Source: CP2-2F sp034436355 (GTDB lineage Bacteria; Chloroflexota; Anaerolineae; Aggregatilineales; UBA2796). From it: a stretch of 64,000 nt of DNA. Below are positions 50,737-60,012 of this stretch, one piece after another. The notes beneath the pieces were generated by a model. The model saw only the letters and a program-made list of their open reading frames with translations, had not been told where the DNA came from and ran no database searches. Numbering within the stretch: position 1 is the first letter of the stretch; the number at the start of each line of letters is the position of its first letter. The translations under genes were made by a program, and so were the position numbers. Location of the stretch: positions 1-64,000 of the forward strand of contig DAOTVQ010000029.1 of assembly GCA_034436355.1 (NCBI GenBank), given 5' to 3'.

Positions 50737-51696
50737 TTACTCGCTCTCTCGGACGGTGATCAAGGGGGCAGGCACCACTTCGGCGTGCGCCTCACCAACG
50801 CGCAGCCGCCTGCCAAAAGCAGCGTAGGGTGGTTTCACAAAGCCCAGCCCAACAGCCGCAATGCCCTCGTGTGGCAGCAAGGGTGTGGCAAGGCTGGTCA
50901 GCACGCCAACGACTTCCCCTTCAGCATGGATAGGCGTGCCGAGCGCAGCAGGCGCACTCAGGTGCAGCTTGACCAACGTTTTGGCAAGCCGATTGCGGCT
51001 CTCCATGCGGGCGATGATCTCTTGCCCAATGTAGCAGCCTTTGTTGAAACTGACTGAGTCCCACAAATTCGCCTCCAGTGGGATGTAGTCTTCGGTCAGT
51101 TCGTGGTGCGCGGCGGGTAAGCCTGCTGTGATGCGAAGCTGCTCATAGAGGGCGGCATCGGCAGCCTGCACGTGCGGCGCGCCAAGCAGTTCTGCGCGTA
51201 GGGCGGCAAGCTGTTCGGGCGGCGCGATCAGGATGAAGCCTTCGCCGTGCAGCGGAAAGGTGCGTGCGATGATGAGCTTACGCGCTGAATCCTCCACAAA
51301 GCTGTGCAGGGCAAGCGCCGCTGCACCGCTGATCAAGGTTTCGGCAAGCGCGCCTGCACCTTCGCCGTGCAACTCTAACTGACCAAGCTCCGCGCTCTGA
51401 TCGCTGATCTGGAAGCGATCCTGCCAAAAGACGTGCCGCCGCAGCCAGTTGACCACGACCTGCGGATAGTTCGCCAGCATCAGCGCTGTTTCGCCGCGAT
51501 GATAAATCAGCACACGGTCAATAATGCGCGCTAGAGCAGTCGTTAACACGGTGGCGCAGCCTTCACCAACCTTCAAACGCTTGACGTCGTTGGTAGACAT
51601 GCGGTGCGGCAAATCCAGCCGATCACGGTCGCTCAGGGCAAGGCGCCCTTGCGCTGAGCTGCGTTCAAAAAGGAAGATCGGTAGGCGATTCGTCAT
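50737..51696 (-). CDS. ygfZ: YgfZ/GcvT-type folate-binding protein
   Basis: A 319-residue GcvT-fold protein. The YgfZ signature KGCYIGQEIIARME is complete, including the Cys. YgfZ proteins bind tetrahydrofolate and help maintain iron-sulphur enzymes such as MiaB. The N-terminal DLPHRMSTNDVKRL and C-terminal GLGFVKPPYA segments also fit. Start is ATG 51696, 2 bases after the stop of the ClbS-like gene; the longer frame overlaps it. The folate role fits the one-carbon enzymes elsewhere in the window. Confidence 0.92.
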   Translation of the reverse strand: MTNRLPIFLFERSSAQGRLALSDRDRLDLPHRMSTNDVKRLKVGEGCATVLTTALARIIDRVLIYHRGETALMLANYPQVVVNWLRRHVFWQDRFQISDQSAELGQLELHGEGAGALAETLISGAAALALHSFVEDSARKLIIARTFPLHGEGFILIAPPEQLAALRAELLGAPHVQAADAALYEQLRITAGLPAAHHELTEDYIPLEANLWDSVSFNKGCYIGQEIIARMESRNRLAKTLVKLHLSAPAALGTPIHAEGEVVGVLTSLATPLLPHEGIAAVGLGFVKPPYAAFGRRLRVGEAHAEVVPAPLITVRESE

Positions 51697-51698
51697 GC

Positions 51699-52193
51699 TC
51701 ACAATCCCTGTTCGGCGCGCCATGCCCGAATTTGCTCGGCGTGTTCCTCTTCGTGCCAGTGCGCGCTATCGGCAATTAAGTAGGTGAGTGGCTCACCTTC
51801 CATCCAGCGAAACTTCCGCACATCGGTCAGTGTGCGTTCGTCCAGCGCTTCCACGGCGCGCAGCAGGTGCTTATGCACGCCGTGGAAATCTTCCAGCACC
51901 AATTCGAGCGGACGCGGCGCATTCACATGATATTGCTGGGCGTTGAACTCATCCACATCCTCAATCTGCACGATGTTTGGCACCTGCGATGGACGATCAA
52001 GGCGTGCTAAGGCTGTCACCAGCTCTGATTCCCAAACGGTCAGGTGCGCCAGCACATCCTTGACCGACCACAAGCCGACCACGCCCGGTCGCAGCATGGC
52101 ATCTGGCGATAAACCCTCAATCGCTGCCAGCAAATTAGCCCGCGCACGGCGCAGTTGTTCCAGCACAGCCTGTTTTTGAACGTCTTTTTGCAT
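51699..52193 (-). CDS. ClbS/DfsB (DUF1706)-like protein
   Basis: A 164-residue four-helix bundle related to the ClbS-like protein at 8225-8764: it shares GLWSVKDVLAHLTVWESEL and the C-terminal SAHWHEEEHAEQIRAW with His that could bind metal. Function unknown. Start is ATG 52193; the longer frame would overlap the stop of the histidine kinase upstream. It sits between the second histidine kinase (13 bases) and ygfZ (2 bases), so they are probably cotranscribed. Confidence 0.85.
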   Translation of the reverse strand: MQKDVQKQAVLEQLRRARANLLAAIEGLSPDAMLRPGVVGLWSVKDVLAHLTVWESELVTALARLDRPSQVPNIVQIEDVDEFNAQQYHVNAPRPLELVLEDFHGVHKHLLRAVEALDERTLTDVRKFRWMEGEPLTYLIADSAHWHEEEHAEQIRAWRAEQGL

Positions 52194-52206
52194 GGTCTTC
52201 ACTTTG

Positions 52207-54546
52207 TTAACCCTGAATCGGTAGGCTGGCACTCGGTGTTACAATGCGCGCACTGCTGGCATAGGGTGATGTGACCCCAAAGCGAGAGGTGCTTTTGTCG
52301 CGTTCGGTGAGTTGCGTTGGCAGCACAATGTGGACTGTGGTGCCGGGCAGTGTCTCCATATTCATGCCGCTGCTCTCGACCCAGATGCGCCCACCATGCG
52401 CGCTGATCACACCGCGTGCAATCGTCAAGCCCAAGCCCGGGCCTGCGCCCATAAACTTCGTGGCGCCCGTCGAATGCAAGCCCGGATCGCCTACACGGAA
52501 GAACTTTTCAAAGATCAGTTCGTGGTTTCTGGGATCAATGCCAATGCCCGTATCTTTGATCTCAACGTGGATCACCTCATCATTATCGGCATCTTGCTCT
52601 AGGCGTGCGGTAATGTCTATCCGTCCGCCATCGGGCGTATATTTGATAGCGTTCAAGACCACGTTTTTGAACGCCTGCACCATACGCTGCTGATCTGCCT
52701 CAATCTCGGGCAAGCCTTTCAAGCCGCGTGCGGTCAGCTGCAATTTGCGCTGCTTGATGTTCTCTTGCAGCGGCTCAATCGAAAGACGCAGCACAGTGTC
52801 TAGCGAGGTTGGCACAAAGCGCAAGTCCATGGCATCCAGACCCAGTCGGCTCACATCCAGCATATCGGCAATGAGCGCTTCAAGGCGCTCGGTTGCCTTG
52901 CGAATGTTGCCTGTCATCACGCCAACGCGATCCGGCTCGATCATCGGCTGCTGGCTGAGCGTATCCAGAATATCCGTGTAGCCAAGAATCTGGGTGAGCG
53001 GCGTGCGAAGTTCGTGGCTGGCAATCGTCACGAAGTCCGTCTTGACCGAGTCCAGCAATTCAAGGCGCTCTTTGGTGCTGATAATATCGCGGTTGAGTGC
53101 TTGTGTTTCGTCGCGTGCCTTACGCAGATCGCTGACGAGGCGCGCATTCCGCAGCGCAACGCCCGTCTGGGTGGCAAGCGTCGTGAACAGTTCTAAATCC
53201 TGGGGCGAGAACGGATCATCGCTGCTTTTGGCACTCATGGCAAGGATGCCGATGATCTGCCCTTGCATGATGATGGGCGCATAGGCGCTCATGCGGAGCT
53301 GCTTGAAGAACGATTTGAGTTCGGGCGCAACCTCCAGATAATCCCGTGAATACTCGATGTCATATTGCAGCAGTGGGCGGCGCTGCTCGAAGAGTGTGGC
53401 ATAGATCGGGCTGCTGCGCGGCAGCCACCCGCGCAGTTCGGGCATCTCGCTCAGGGCGCTCCGCATTGGTTCCATGCGGATTGTCTCGTTGTTTTCGCTG
53501 GTGGCAAGCAGCACGCCGGCATGTTTCACACGCAGCGCATTCCGCAGCGCGCCAATTGCCATATCCGAGAGTTCGGGCAGTTCCACCACGCCGGCAATAT
53601 CTTGGCTATATTGGCGGACGAAAGCGGTGCTATCTTCTGTGGGCGCGCCAAAAACGCGATCCACAAGGGCGATGCTGAACAGGCGCAGCGGCACATACAC
53701 AGCGGTGGCTGCGGCAGCCGCGCCGATCACTAACAGCAAACGGTTCGGATCGTTGTCGGGAATATTTTGGGTGATGAGGATCGCACCGACGATGACGAGG
53801 AAAGTGATTGCCAAAGTCAGGGCGCTGGCAAAGGTCAGGCGGAAAATACGCCGCACGTCCAGCACACGCAGGCTCAGCACAGCGTATGTGACGCCGAACA
53901 AGCCGCTGATCTGCATCAGCCAGCCGATCTCGCGCAAGCCATTGCTGCCACTGACGCCGATCAGGGCGCCCATCAACACCAAAGGCGTCATCAGCAGCCA
54001 GAACATCGAGCGGTTGGCAACTTCGGCAAGGTGCGCTGTGGTGAAGCTATAAACGGCGGCAACTAGCGTGATCGCCCCTAAGATCAGCCAATAGCCAAGC
54101 GTGGCAAGGCTCAAGGTGGCATTTTCCGCACCAAAGGCGGCTGTGATCCAGCCCGCTTGCCCAAGCACCACTTTTTCAGGCGCGCTGACTGCTCCGAAAA
54201 ACAAGCCGATCCATATCAGCACGCTTAGCCCAAACAAGCCATAGACGAAGCGCCCACCCAAATAACGAGCAGTCAGCGCGCCATAGCCCGCTAACATTGC
54301 GCTCATCAGCAGCACCGCAGTGGCAGGTTGCGTCAGGCTGCCAACAAATAAGGGCGCTAGGGGTCCGAGGTGCGCCTCTGGCACCAAAAAATGAATGGTT
54401 TGCCCAATCAGGGCAAGCATCAGCGTGCCGCGCAGCCAACGGCGCGCACGGCTGACTTTGCTGCTGCGGCGCAGGCTGTAGGTAAGCATGGCAAGGTAGC
54501 CCGCACAAATTAGCGCGGCAAGAATATAGGTAGATGAAATCTCCAC
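52207..54546 (-). CDS. Membrane sensor histidine kinase with GAF domain
   Basis: A 779-residue kinase. Residues about 1-290 form eight or nine transmembrane helices resembling 7TM sensor modules; a GAF domain covers about 320-480; a coiled coil leads to HisKA with ASHELRTPLTQILGY, and the ATPase domain with N box NVVLNAIKYT, G1 DTGIGID and G2 GPGLGLTIARGVIS. A 30-residue Ser/Thr-rich tail ends the protein. No response regulator is adjacent. Starts at ATG 54546 after 190 bases without a gene. Confidence 0.93.
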   Translation of the reverse strand: MEISSTYILAALICAGYLAMLTYSLRRSSKVSRARRWLRGTLMLALIGQTIHFLVPEAHLGPLAPLFVGSLTQPATAVLLMSAMLAGYGALTARYLGGRFVYGLFGLSVLIWIGLFFGAVSAPEKVVLGQAGWITAAFGAENATLSLATLGYWLILGAITLVAAVYSFTTAHLAEVANRSMFWLLMTPLVLMGALIGVSGSNGLREIGWLMQISGLFGVTYAVLSLRVLDVRRIFRLTFASALTLAITFLVIVGAILITQNIPDNDPNRLLLVIGAAAAATAVYVPLRLFSIALVDRVFGAPTEDSTAFVRQYSQDIAGVVELPELSDMAIGALRNALRVKHAGVLLATSENNETIRMEPMRSALSEMPELRGWLPRSSPIYATLFEQRRPLLQYDIEYSRDYLEVAPELKSFFKQLRMSAYAPIIMQGQIIGILAMSAKSSDDPFSPQDLELFTTLATQTGVALRNARLVSDLRKARDETQALNRDIISTKERLELLDSVKTDFVTIASHELRTPLTQILGYTDILDTLSQQPMIEPDRVGVMTGNIRKATERLEALIADMLDVSRLGLDAMDLRFVPTSLDTVLRLSIEPLQENIKQRKLQLTARGLKGLPEIEADQQRMVQAFKNVVLNAIKYTPDGGRIDITARLEQDADNDEVIHVEIKDTGIGIDPRNHELIFEKFFRVGDPGLHSTGATKFMGAGPGLGLTIARGVISAHGGRIWVESSGMNMETLPGTTVHIVLPTQLTERDKSTSRFGVTSPYASSARIVTPSASLPIQG

Positions 54547-54737
54547 AAGTGTTCAGCGGCACGCTTTGCCTGTTTCAGGTAGCTGCGCCGCCTGCCTCCC
54601 TTCCTAGAAATATGGTGCGGCTTGAAGAGACCCGCTGCACACAGCAATTTTACCGCGATTTATGCTTCGGCACTGTTTTTGTGCAGCGTATTGCAGAACC
54701 CACGCCTGAAAGCCGGCTAAGGCGCCCTCGCTGCCGC

Positions 54738-55781
54738 CTAGGATGTACTGCCCGTCTGCTGAATAGCTAGGGCGACTGCCTCGCCCGTTTCGGCAGCCAG
54801 ATGCACTCTGCCACCGCGCAAATAGTCACCGGCGAACCACAAACCACGCAACACACTGTTTAGCTGTGCTGCCTCTGCCAGAGTATCGGGCTGGGAGTAG
54901 CGCCAGCGCTGAATATCTGCCCAATCGAAATCGGTCAGGCGTTCGCCCAGCAGCTGGGAGGCATGGGCTGCCACTTCGTTCACAATGGCGTCGTTGTCAT
55001 TGTCCCAGTGGGCAAAGCTGTAAGCGCCGCTCATTTGCGCCACAACCACAGCTTGCCCACGTCTAGCGTGACCCATTTTAGCATGTTCATAGGCAAACCA
55101 CGCCATCGGATCGCGTTTATCCGTGTTGACCAACGCATAGAAGGGACGCGGCGCCAGATCGCGTTCATAGCCAAGCGCAATCGAGAGGCAGCGGCGATAG
55201 CTGGCAGCTTGAAGCGCCGTTTGCAAAGCCACCGTCTCGGTGTGCGGCAGATCGCTGGCGGCGAGCAGATCGGCAGCTTGCCCGCTGGGAATAGCCATCA
55301 CAACTTGCTCATAGTCGCCCAGTGGGCTGCCTTCCACATCATAGAGCCGATAGCCGCCCTGCGCGTGCGCCTGTATTTTGCCAATTCGCACGCGCAGGCG
55401 CACCTCAAAGCGCCTTGAATCTGCCAACAACTTGCCCAAAGTTGCCATCCCATGCCGATATGACCATTTTGGCACAGCGTTCTGTTCGGGATCACCTTCA
55501 TGAATGACATGATCCGAGTCAAACGTCCAGACCGGACGCGCAATGTCTGAAAGATCGGCACTGCTGAGTTCTTGCAGCATTAAGCGGCGCAACGGATCGC
55601 TGTCTGATCTTAGGTATTGTGCGCCGTGATCCACATAAACGCGCCCGCTGGGTCGGTCATACCAGCGTGTGGCTGCCCGCCCGCCAAAGCCACGGCTTTT
55701 TTCAAAGACAACCACCTCGCCGCCGAGTGTATAGGCAGCCGTCAAACCTGCGATTCCTGCTCCAATCACGGCGATTGCCAT
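54738..55781 (-). CDS. FAD-dependent amine oxidase-like (renalase-type) enzyme
   Basis: A 347-residue flavoprotein with N-terminal AVIGAGIAGLTAAYTL dinucleotide motif, the GG motif SRGFGGRAATRW, DHGAQYLR, and a C-terminal FAD motif FAGDYLRGGRVHLAAETGE. The order matches the renalase/NAD(P)-binding amine oxidase family common in cyanobacteria and Chloroflexota. The substrate is unknown. Start is ATG 55781; upstream the frame lacks ATG. Divergent from the FHA gene across a 98-base AT-rich region. Confidence 0.9.
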   Translation of the reverse strand: MAIAVIGAGIAGLTAAYTLGGEVVVFEKSRGFGGRAATRWYDRPSGRVYVDHGAQYLRSDSDPLRRLMLQELSSADLSDIARPVWTFDSDHVIHEGDPEQNAVPKWSYRHGMATLGKLLADSRRFEVRLRVRIGKIQAHAQGGYRLYDVEGSPLGDYEQVVMAIPSGQAADLLAASDLPHTETVALQTALQAASYRRCLSIALGYERDLAPRPFYALVNTDKRDPMAWFAYEHAKMGHARRGQAVVVAQMSGAYSFAHWDNDNDAIVNEVAAHASQLLGERLTDFDWADIQRWRYSQPDTLAEAAQLNSVLRGLWFAGDYLRGGRVHLAAETGEAVALAIQQTGSTS

Positions 55782-55879
55782 AAAGTTTTCACCGCCTCTC
55801 AAATTTGATGTAAACTTATATCAGATCATAAAGACTGAACGTGCATAAGCCAAACAGGTGCAGAAAATACAAGTGCGCT

Positions 55880-56404
55880 ATGCCTGACCAAAAATGCCCG
55901 AACTGCCAAACGCCCTATCGCGCTGGTGAGATGGTCTGCCGCAAGTGTGGCATGATCTTGTTTGATCCGCGCACCAGCACCGTTCACATCCGCATCAACC
56001 CAGAGTTAATCCGTTTGAAGCGCCGCCCTGGTGATACGCATGAACTGCTCACCCTCAGCGAGCATACCCTGCAAATCCAGATTCGCGGGCTGAGCGAACG
56101 CCTTATTTTTGAAGAAGGCACCTCCGTTGTGTTAGGGCGCATCGACCTGAACAGCCCCGATATGGCACGTTTCGATCTGACGCGCTTTGGCGGGCATGAA
56201 CGCGGCGTCTCCCGTGAACACTGTGTGATCAGCTATAACGGCACGCAATTTCTGGTCACCGATTTGAACAGTTCCAACGGCACGTTCATCAACCGCAAGC
56301 GCCTTGAGCCGAACGAGCCAACGCCGTTGAATGATGGTGACGAACTGACCTTAGGCAACCTTACGATGACCGTGCGCTTTAGCGCAAACGAAAGCACACT
56401 CTAG
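55880..56404 (+). CDS. FHA domain protein with N-terminal zinc ribbon
   Basis: A 174-residue protein. A zinc ribbon (CPNCQTPYRAGEMVCRKCG, residues 6-24) precedes an FHA domain (about 70-165) with all phosphothreonine-binding residues: GRID, SREHC, NSSNGTFIN. It should recognise Thr-phosphorylated partners; possible sources are the kinase of the TerY-P triad or other Ser/Thr kinases, but no kinase is adjacent. ATG 55880 is chosen because the frame upstream is Lys/Cys-rich and unconserved. It is followed after 17 bases by the VOC dioxygenase gene. Confidence 0.92.
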   Translation: MPDQKCPNCQTPYRAGEMVCRKCGMILFDPRTSTVHIRINPELIRLKRRPGDTHELLTLSEHTLQIQIRGLSERLIFEEGTSVVLGRIDLNSPDMARFDLTRFGGHERGVSREHCVISYNGTQFLVTDLNSSNGTFINRKRLEPNEPTPLNDGDELTLGNLTMTVRFSANESTL

Positions 56405-56421
56405 AGCAGAAAGCGGCTTCC

Positions 56422-57477
56422 ATGACTATTCTTGGCTGGCATCACATCACGTTGGTCTGTGCCGATGCCGCACGCACCGTAGATTTCTATACGCGCATAC
56501 TCGGTTTGCGCTTCATCAAGAAAACGGTCAACTTTGATGCACCTGATAGCTATCACATTTATTTTGGCAATTATGAAGGCGCACCCGGCAGCGCCATCAC
56601 CTTTTTTGAGTGGGGAAATGCGCCGCGTGGTGCGGCGGGCATTGGCGGCACCCATCACTTTGCCCTGCAAGTGCCAGACCGCACCGCCCTGCTGAAGTGG
56701 AAACGCTGGCTGCATGACCATGCCGTGCGCGTGGACGGCATTTATAATCGTAAATATTTTGAGTCTATCTATTTCCGCGACCCGGACGGCTGCATTGTGG
56801 AACTTGCCACCAACACGCCCGGCTTCAGCGTGGATGAAGCCCCTGAGTCGCTTGGCACAGTCCATCAGGTGCCGCCGCCCGAACTCACCGCCCGCCACCG
56901 CGATGCAGAGGCAATCGCCGCTGAGCTGTGGGCAGAGCCGATTGAGGCGATCACGCCTGATATGGCGCTGACACGCGGCTTGCATCATATCTCTGCCATT
57001 TGCAGCGATATTCAGCGCACACACGCTTATTATGGCGAATTGTTCGGGCTGCGCCTCGTCAAAATGACTGAAGATTTCGATAATCTCGGCGCGCCGCACT
57101 GGTACTGGGGCGTCGGCGAAGGCGCGCCCGGCACGCTCATCACCTATTTTGAGCGCCCTAGCGGCACGCGCCGCGCTCAAATTGGCACAGGGCAAACACA
57201 CCATTTCGCCTTTGGCTTGCCCAACGCTGAAGTGCAGCTTGAATGGCGCGAAAAACTGATCGCGGCGGGCTTATCGGTCTCACCAGTGATGGAGCGCGTC
57301 TACTTCAAGAGCATCTACACCCGCGATCCCGATGGGCATATTGTGGAACTAGCCACAGTTGATCCCGGCTTTGCGGTGGATGAACCGCTTGAATCGCTTG
57401 GCAGCGCGCTCAAATTGCCACCCTGGCTAGAGCCGCAGCGCGCCATGATCGAGCGCATGTTGCCGCCGCTGCCCTAG
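56422..57477 (+). CDS. Ring-cleaving dioxygenase-like VOC protein (MhqO type)
   Basis: A 351-residue protein with two glyoxalase-type repeats (1-140 and about 185-320), each with a His-Glu metal pattern: LGWHHITLVC and DPDGCIVELAT in the first, GLHHISAIC and DPDGHIVELAT in the second. Length and sequence fit the MhqO-type hydroquinone or catechol dioxygenases; a lactoylglutathione role is less likely. ATG 56422. Followed after 11 bases by a membrane protein gene. Confidence 0.9.
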   Translation: MTILGWHHITLVCADAARTVDFYTRILGLRFIKKTVNFDAPDSYHIYFGNYEGAPGSAITFFEWGNAPRGAAGIGGTHHFALQVPDRTALLKWKRWLHDHAVRVDGIYNRKYFESIYFRDPDGCIVELATNTPGFSVDEAPESLGTVHQVPPPELTARHRDAEAIAAELWAEPIEAITPDMALTRGLHHISAICSDIQRTHAYYGELFGLRLVKMTEDFDNLGAPHWYWGVGEGAPGTLITYFERPSGTRRAQIGTGQTHHFAFGLPNAEVQLEWREKLIAAGLSVSPVMERVYFKSIYTRDPDGHIVELATVDPGFAVDEPLESLGSALKLPPWLEPQRAMIERMLPPLP

Positions 57478-57488
57478 AGGTAATTGTT

Positions 57489-59129
57489 ATGGCTGAACGC
57501 CCTGTGCGCGCCTTGGATCCGATGCCTTTTGTGGTGGCGCTCATCGCCCTGCTGATCGGCTTGCTGGCTGCCTCGTTTTTTGCCCGCCTACCCGATGATC
57601 GGCTGATCATCGCCCGCTATGCAGAGCAATTCAACAGCACAGGGCAGCTCGTCTTTAATCGCGGTGAGAACACTTTGCTGATGGCTGCGCCGCTGCCAAT
57701 GCTGGCACAAGCGCTCATCGGCGCAGATGCGCTCTTTGCCCTGAGCTTAGCGCTGGGTGCAGCTTGTCTCTACGCTGTGGCAGAAGGTGCCGCGCTCACG
57801 AGTGCCTCTCGGCTGTTGGTGGCGGGCATTTTCGCCCTTGCCTACCCGTTGTGGGTTGGCGCTGGCACGGCTTATCCGCCGATGACGGCGCTGGCGCTGT
57901 TGGGCTTGCGCTTGGCGCAGCAAGGGCGCTGGCGTTGGGCAGGGCTTGCCTTTGCAGCGGCGGCGCTATGCGGCACGGAGGTGCTTGTGCTGATCGCGCT
58001 CATGGCGCTCTATGCGGCGCAGCAGGGCAAAGCATGGCGCTTCATACTGCCCTGTGCAGCAATCTTAGGTGCGGCATTCGTGGCACTCTGGCTGCACTAT
58101 GGCTTCGAGGCGCACTTTATAGAAGGCTTGCTCACTTTTCGGCGCAGCGCGCCGCCGGCTGAGGATGCGCTCTCGCTGCCTTTGATCGGGCTGCTGCTCT
58201 TGGCTGCGCTGCCGATGTGGTGGAGCGCACGTCACGAGAAGTTTGTGGCATTGCTCGGCGCGTGGATAGCGCTCTACGTTGGCGTCTGGGGCGGCGTTTT
58301 TCGGCTGGAAGGCGGCTTCTCCTACGCGCTGATCGTGCCTGCGGCGGCGCTCTTGGCGGGCAGGCTTTTTCAGCGTGCGCCGATCTTAAGTGTGTTAGGT
58401 GTTGGTGTGGCGGTTGGCACATGCGTTATTGCGCTCAGCACGCTGATGGCGCCGCGCGCCTTGCCGCCGTTGTTCCCTGTGCCAGCAGGGACGCAGAGCG
58501 TTGCCGTGCCATCCAAAGGCTTGCTGTTCCACCAAACATGGCGTTTAGATCAACATCTGATCGCGCTCGACGGCAGCTTGCAGCCTGACCTACGCCGTAT
58601 GCTGGAGCGTGGTGATTTGCACTCAGCGCTGGTGCGCTACGCGCCTGATATGCTCTACCTTGCCCATGCAGAGGATGACTGGCGGTATACCGATGCCTTC
58701 ACAACGCTTGGCTACACACCTTATCAAGCTGATCGTTTCTTTCAGCGCGCTCTGCCTATCACAACGTTTACGGGACGCTTCTTCAGCGTGGATCAGGCGT
58801 TCAGCCCTGATTTGCACTTGCGCCAAGCCGAACTGACGACCGAACTTAGCACAGGTGGCGATCTGCTGCGTGTGCGCTTGCGCTGGGAAGTTCAGCGCCC
58901 TGCCCGCCGCCCGATCACGGTGCAGATCGCGCTTGGGCAGGCAGAACAACGCACCGAGTTTGCCGCGAACGTGTTCGGCGCAGGCAGCTTTGACACCTAT
59001 CATGCCGTGCGCTTGCCGCCTGCTCTGCCTGAGGGCGCTGCGACGCTGCGTGTGCGTGCCATCGTGAACGGCGGCACGCTTGCCGAAGTGGAAGTGGCAC
59101 GCCTTACGGTGCGCGCCATGACGGATTAG
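57489..59129 (+). CDS. Multi-pass membrane protein, GT-C-like
   Basis: A 546-residue protein with about nine or ten transmembrane helices in its first 330 residues and a soluble C-terminal part of about 215 residues that is beta-rich. The first loop has FFARLPDDRLIIARYAEQF, reminiscent of the acidic loop of PMT-type glycosyltransferases, and TSASRLLVAGIFALAYPLWVGAG of helix 4-5. No catalytic pair is unambiguous. Function not recognised. Starts at ATG 57489 with AGAGGT just before it. The 3' end slightly overlaps a HicB-like frame on the other strand. Confidence 0.75.
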   Translation: MAERPVRALDPMPFVVALIALLIGLLAASFFARLPDDRLIIARYAEQFNSTGQLVFNRGENTLLMAAPLPMLAQALIGADALFALSLALGAACLYAVAEGAALTSASRLLVAGIFALAYPLWVGAGTAYPPMTALALLGLRLAQQGRWRWAGLAFAAAALCGTEVLVLIALMALYAAQQGKAWRFILPCAAILGAAFVALWLHYGFEAHFIEGLLTFRRSAPPAEDALSLPLIGLLLLAALPMWWSARHEKFVALLGAWIALYVGVWGGVFRLEGGFSYALIVPAAALLAGRLFQRAPILSVLGVGVAVGTCVIALSTLMAPRALPPLFPVPAGTQSVAVPSKGLLFHQTWRLDQHLIALDGSLQPDLRRMLERGDLHSALVRYAPDMLYLAHAEDDWRYTDAFTTLGYTPYQADRFFQRALPITTFTGRFFSVDQAFSPDLHLRQAELTTELSTGGDLLRVRLRWEVQRPARRPITVQIALGQAEQRTEFAANVFGAGSFDTYHAVRLPPALPEGAATLRVRAIVNGGTLAEVEVARLTVRAMTD

Positions 59130-59190
59130 GCGGATAAACGCACTATGCGATCAAGATAATCTTCGGGAATTGACACAGTCACTTCAAGCC

Positions 59191-59316
59191 TCAGTAGTTC
59201 CGCAGTGCTTCCTCGATGGTCTCACCATCCGTCACAATGCCAACTTCCTCGCCGCTGATCACATAATAGATTCCATCATCGTCAAAGCGTTCAAGATGAA
59301 AGTGTAAGGTCTGCAT
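59191..59316 (-). CDS. Truncated HicB-like protein (probable broken antitoxin gene)
   Basis: A 41-residue frame, MQTLHFHLERFDDDGIYYV and GIVTDGETIEEALRNY, matches the first half of HicB/DUF1902-type antitoxins and stops early at 59191. In another frame the sequence goes on to 59126 with coding-like VTVSIPEDYLDRIVRL, so a frameshift probably broke a longer gene. GAGGA lies 8 bases before the ATG at 59316. It follows the Uma2 gene on the same strand by 25 bases. No HicA-like toxin is present. Confidence 0.55.
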   Translation of the reverse strand: MQTLHFHLERFDDDGIYYVISGEEVGIVTDGETIEEALRNY

Positions 59317-59341
59317 GTGCTGTTCCTCGCTACACAAAGCC

Positions 59342-60001
59342 TTATCGGTTCATACTTTGCACCAATGCCAACAAAGCCTCTCCGCTAGGCAATTCCTCCC
59401 GCCAGAGCAAACTTGGGTCAAGGGCAAAGTGTGGCAGCAAGCGTGAGATGAAGCGCCCTTGCTCATCACGCGGCAACAACTGGTAGCGCGGCGTCGGTTC
59501 ATCGCCAGTGTGCAGCAGCGTCAAATGGTAAATCATGACCGCCTGCCGCAAGGGATCGATCAACCAATACTCACGGACGCCTGCTGCCTCATACTCAGTA
59601 AATTTGATACCGTAATCACGGCTGCTGCTCTCTGGGGAGACAACTTCAATGACAATATCCGCCGCACCTTCGATATAGGTTGCTTTGGCGTGCTGAACGT
59701 TATCACTGAGCAAAATCATTAAATCAGGTTCACGCGCTGCCTTGTCCTCACCTAAGTACATTGGGATATTGGGCTGAATAAGTCTGCCTAAACCGCGCCC
59801 ACTCAAAAAGAAATGCAGCACCATGCCCAGCAAGAAGATGATGTTTTGATGCTGTTGGTTGTTGGTCATCTCATAAATTGCCACCTTGCCACCGATCCAC
59901 TCGCTGCGAAAGCCTTCCAAGCTGCCATACAGGCGCAGATACTCCGCAAAGCTGAGTTCTGTAGGCAGATCAGGTGCAGTGCGTGCTGGCTGTGTGATCA
60001 T
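59342..60001 (-). CDS. Uma2 family (DUF820) putative endonuclease
   Basis: A 219-residue Uma2 protein with the family features EWIGGKVAIYEMTN, EPDLMILLSD, VIEVVSPESSSRDYGIKFTEYEAAG and EYWLIDPLRQAVMIYHL; the D/E-K core of the nuclease-like fold is kept. Start is ATG 60001, 11 bases downstream of the VOC gene stop; the longer frame begins at a TTG within that gene. Part of a minus-strand unit with the VOC gene and the HicB-like remnant. Only distantly similar to the Uma2 protein at 13592-14188. Confidence 0.9.
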   Translation of the reverse strand: MITQPARTAPDLPTELSFAEYLRLYGSLEGFRSEWIGGKVAIYEMTNNQQHQNIIFLLGMVLHFFLSGRGLGRLIQPNIPMYLGEDKAAREPDLMILLSDNVQHAKATYIEGAADIVIEVVSPESSSRDYGIKFTEYEAAGVREYWLIDPLRQAVMIYHLTLLHTGDEPTPRYQLLPRDEQGRFISRLLPHFALDPSLLWREELPSGEALLALVQSMNR

Positions 60002-60012
60002 CGGTGTATCAC

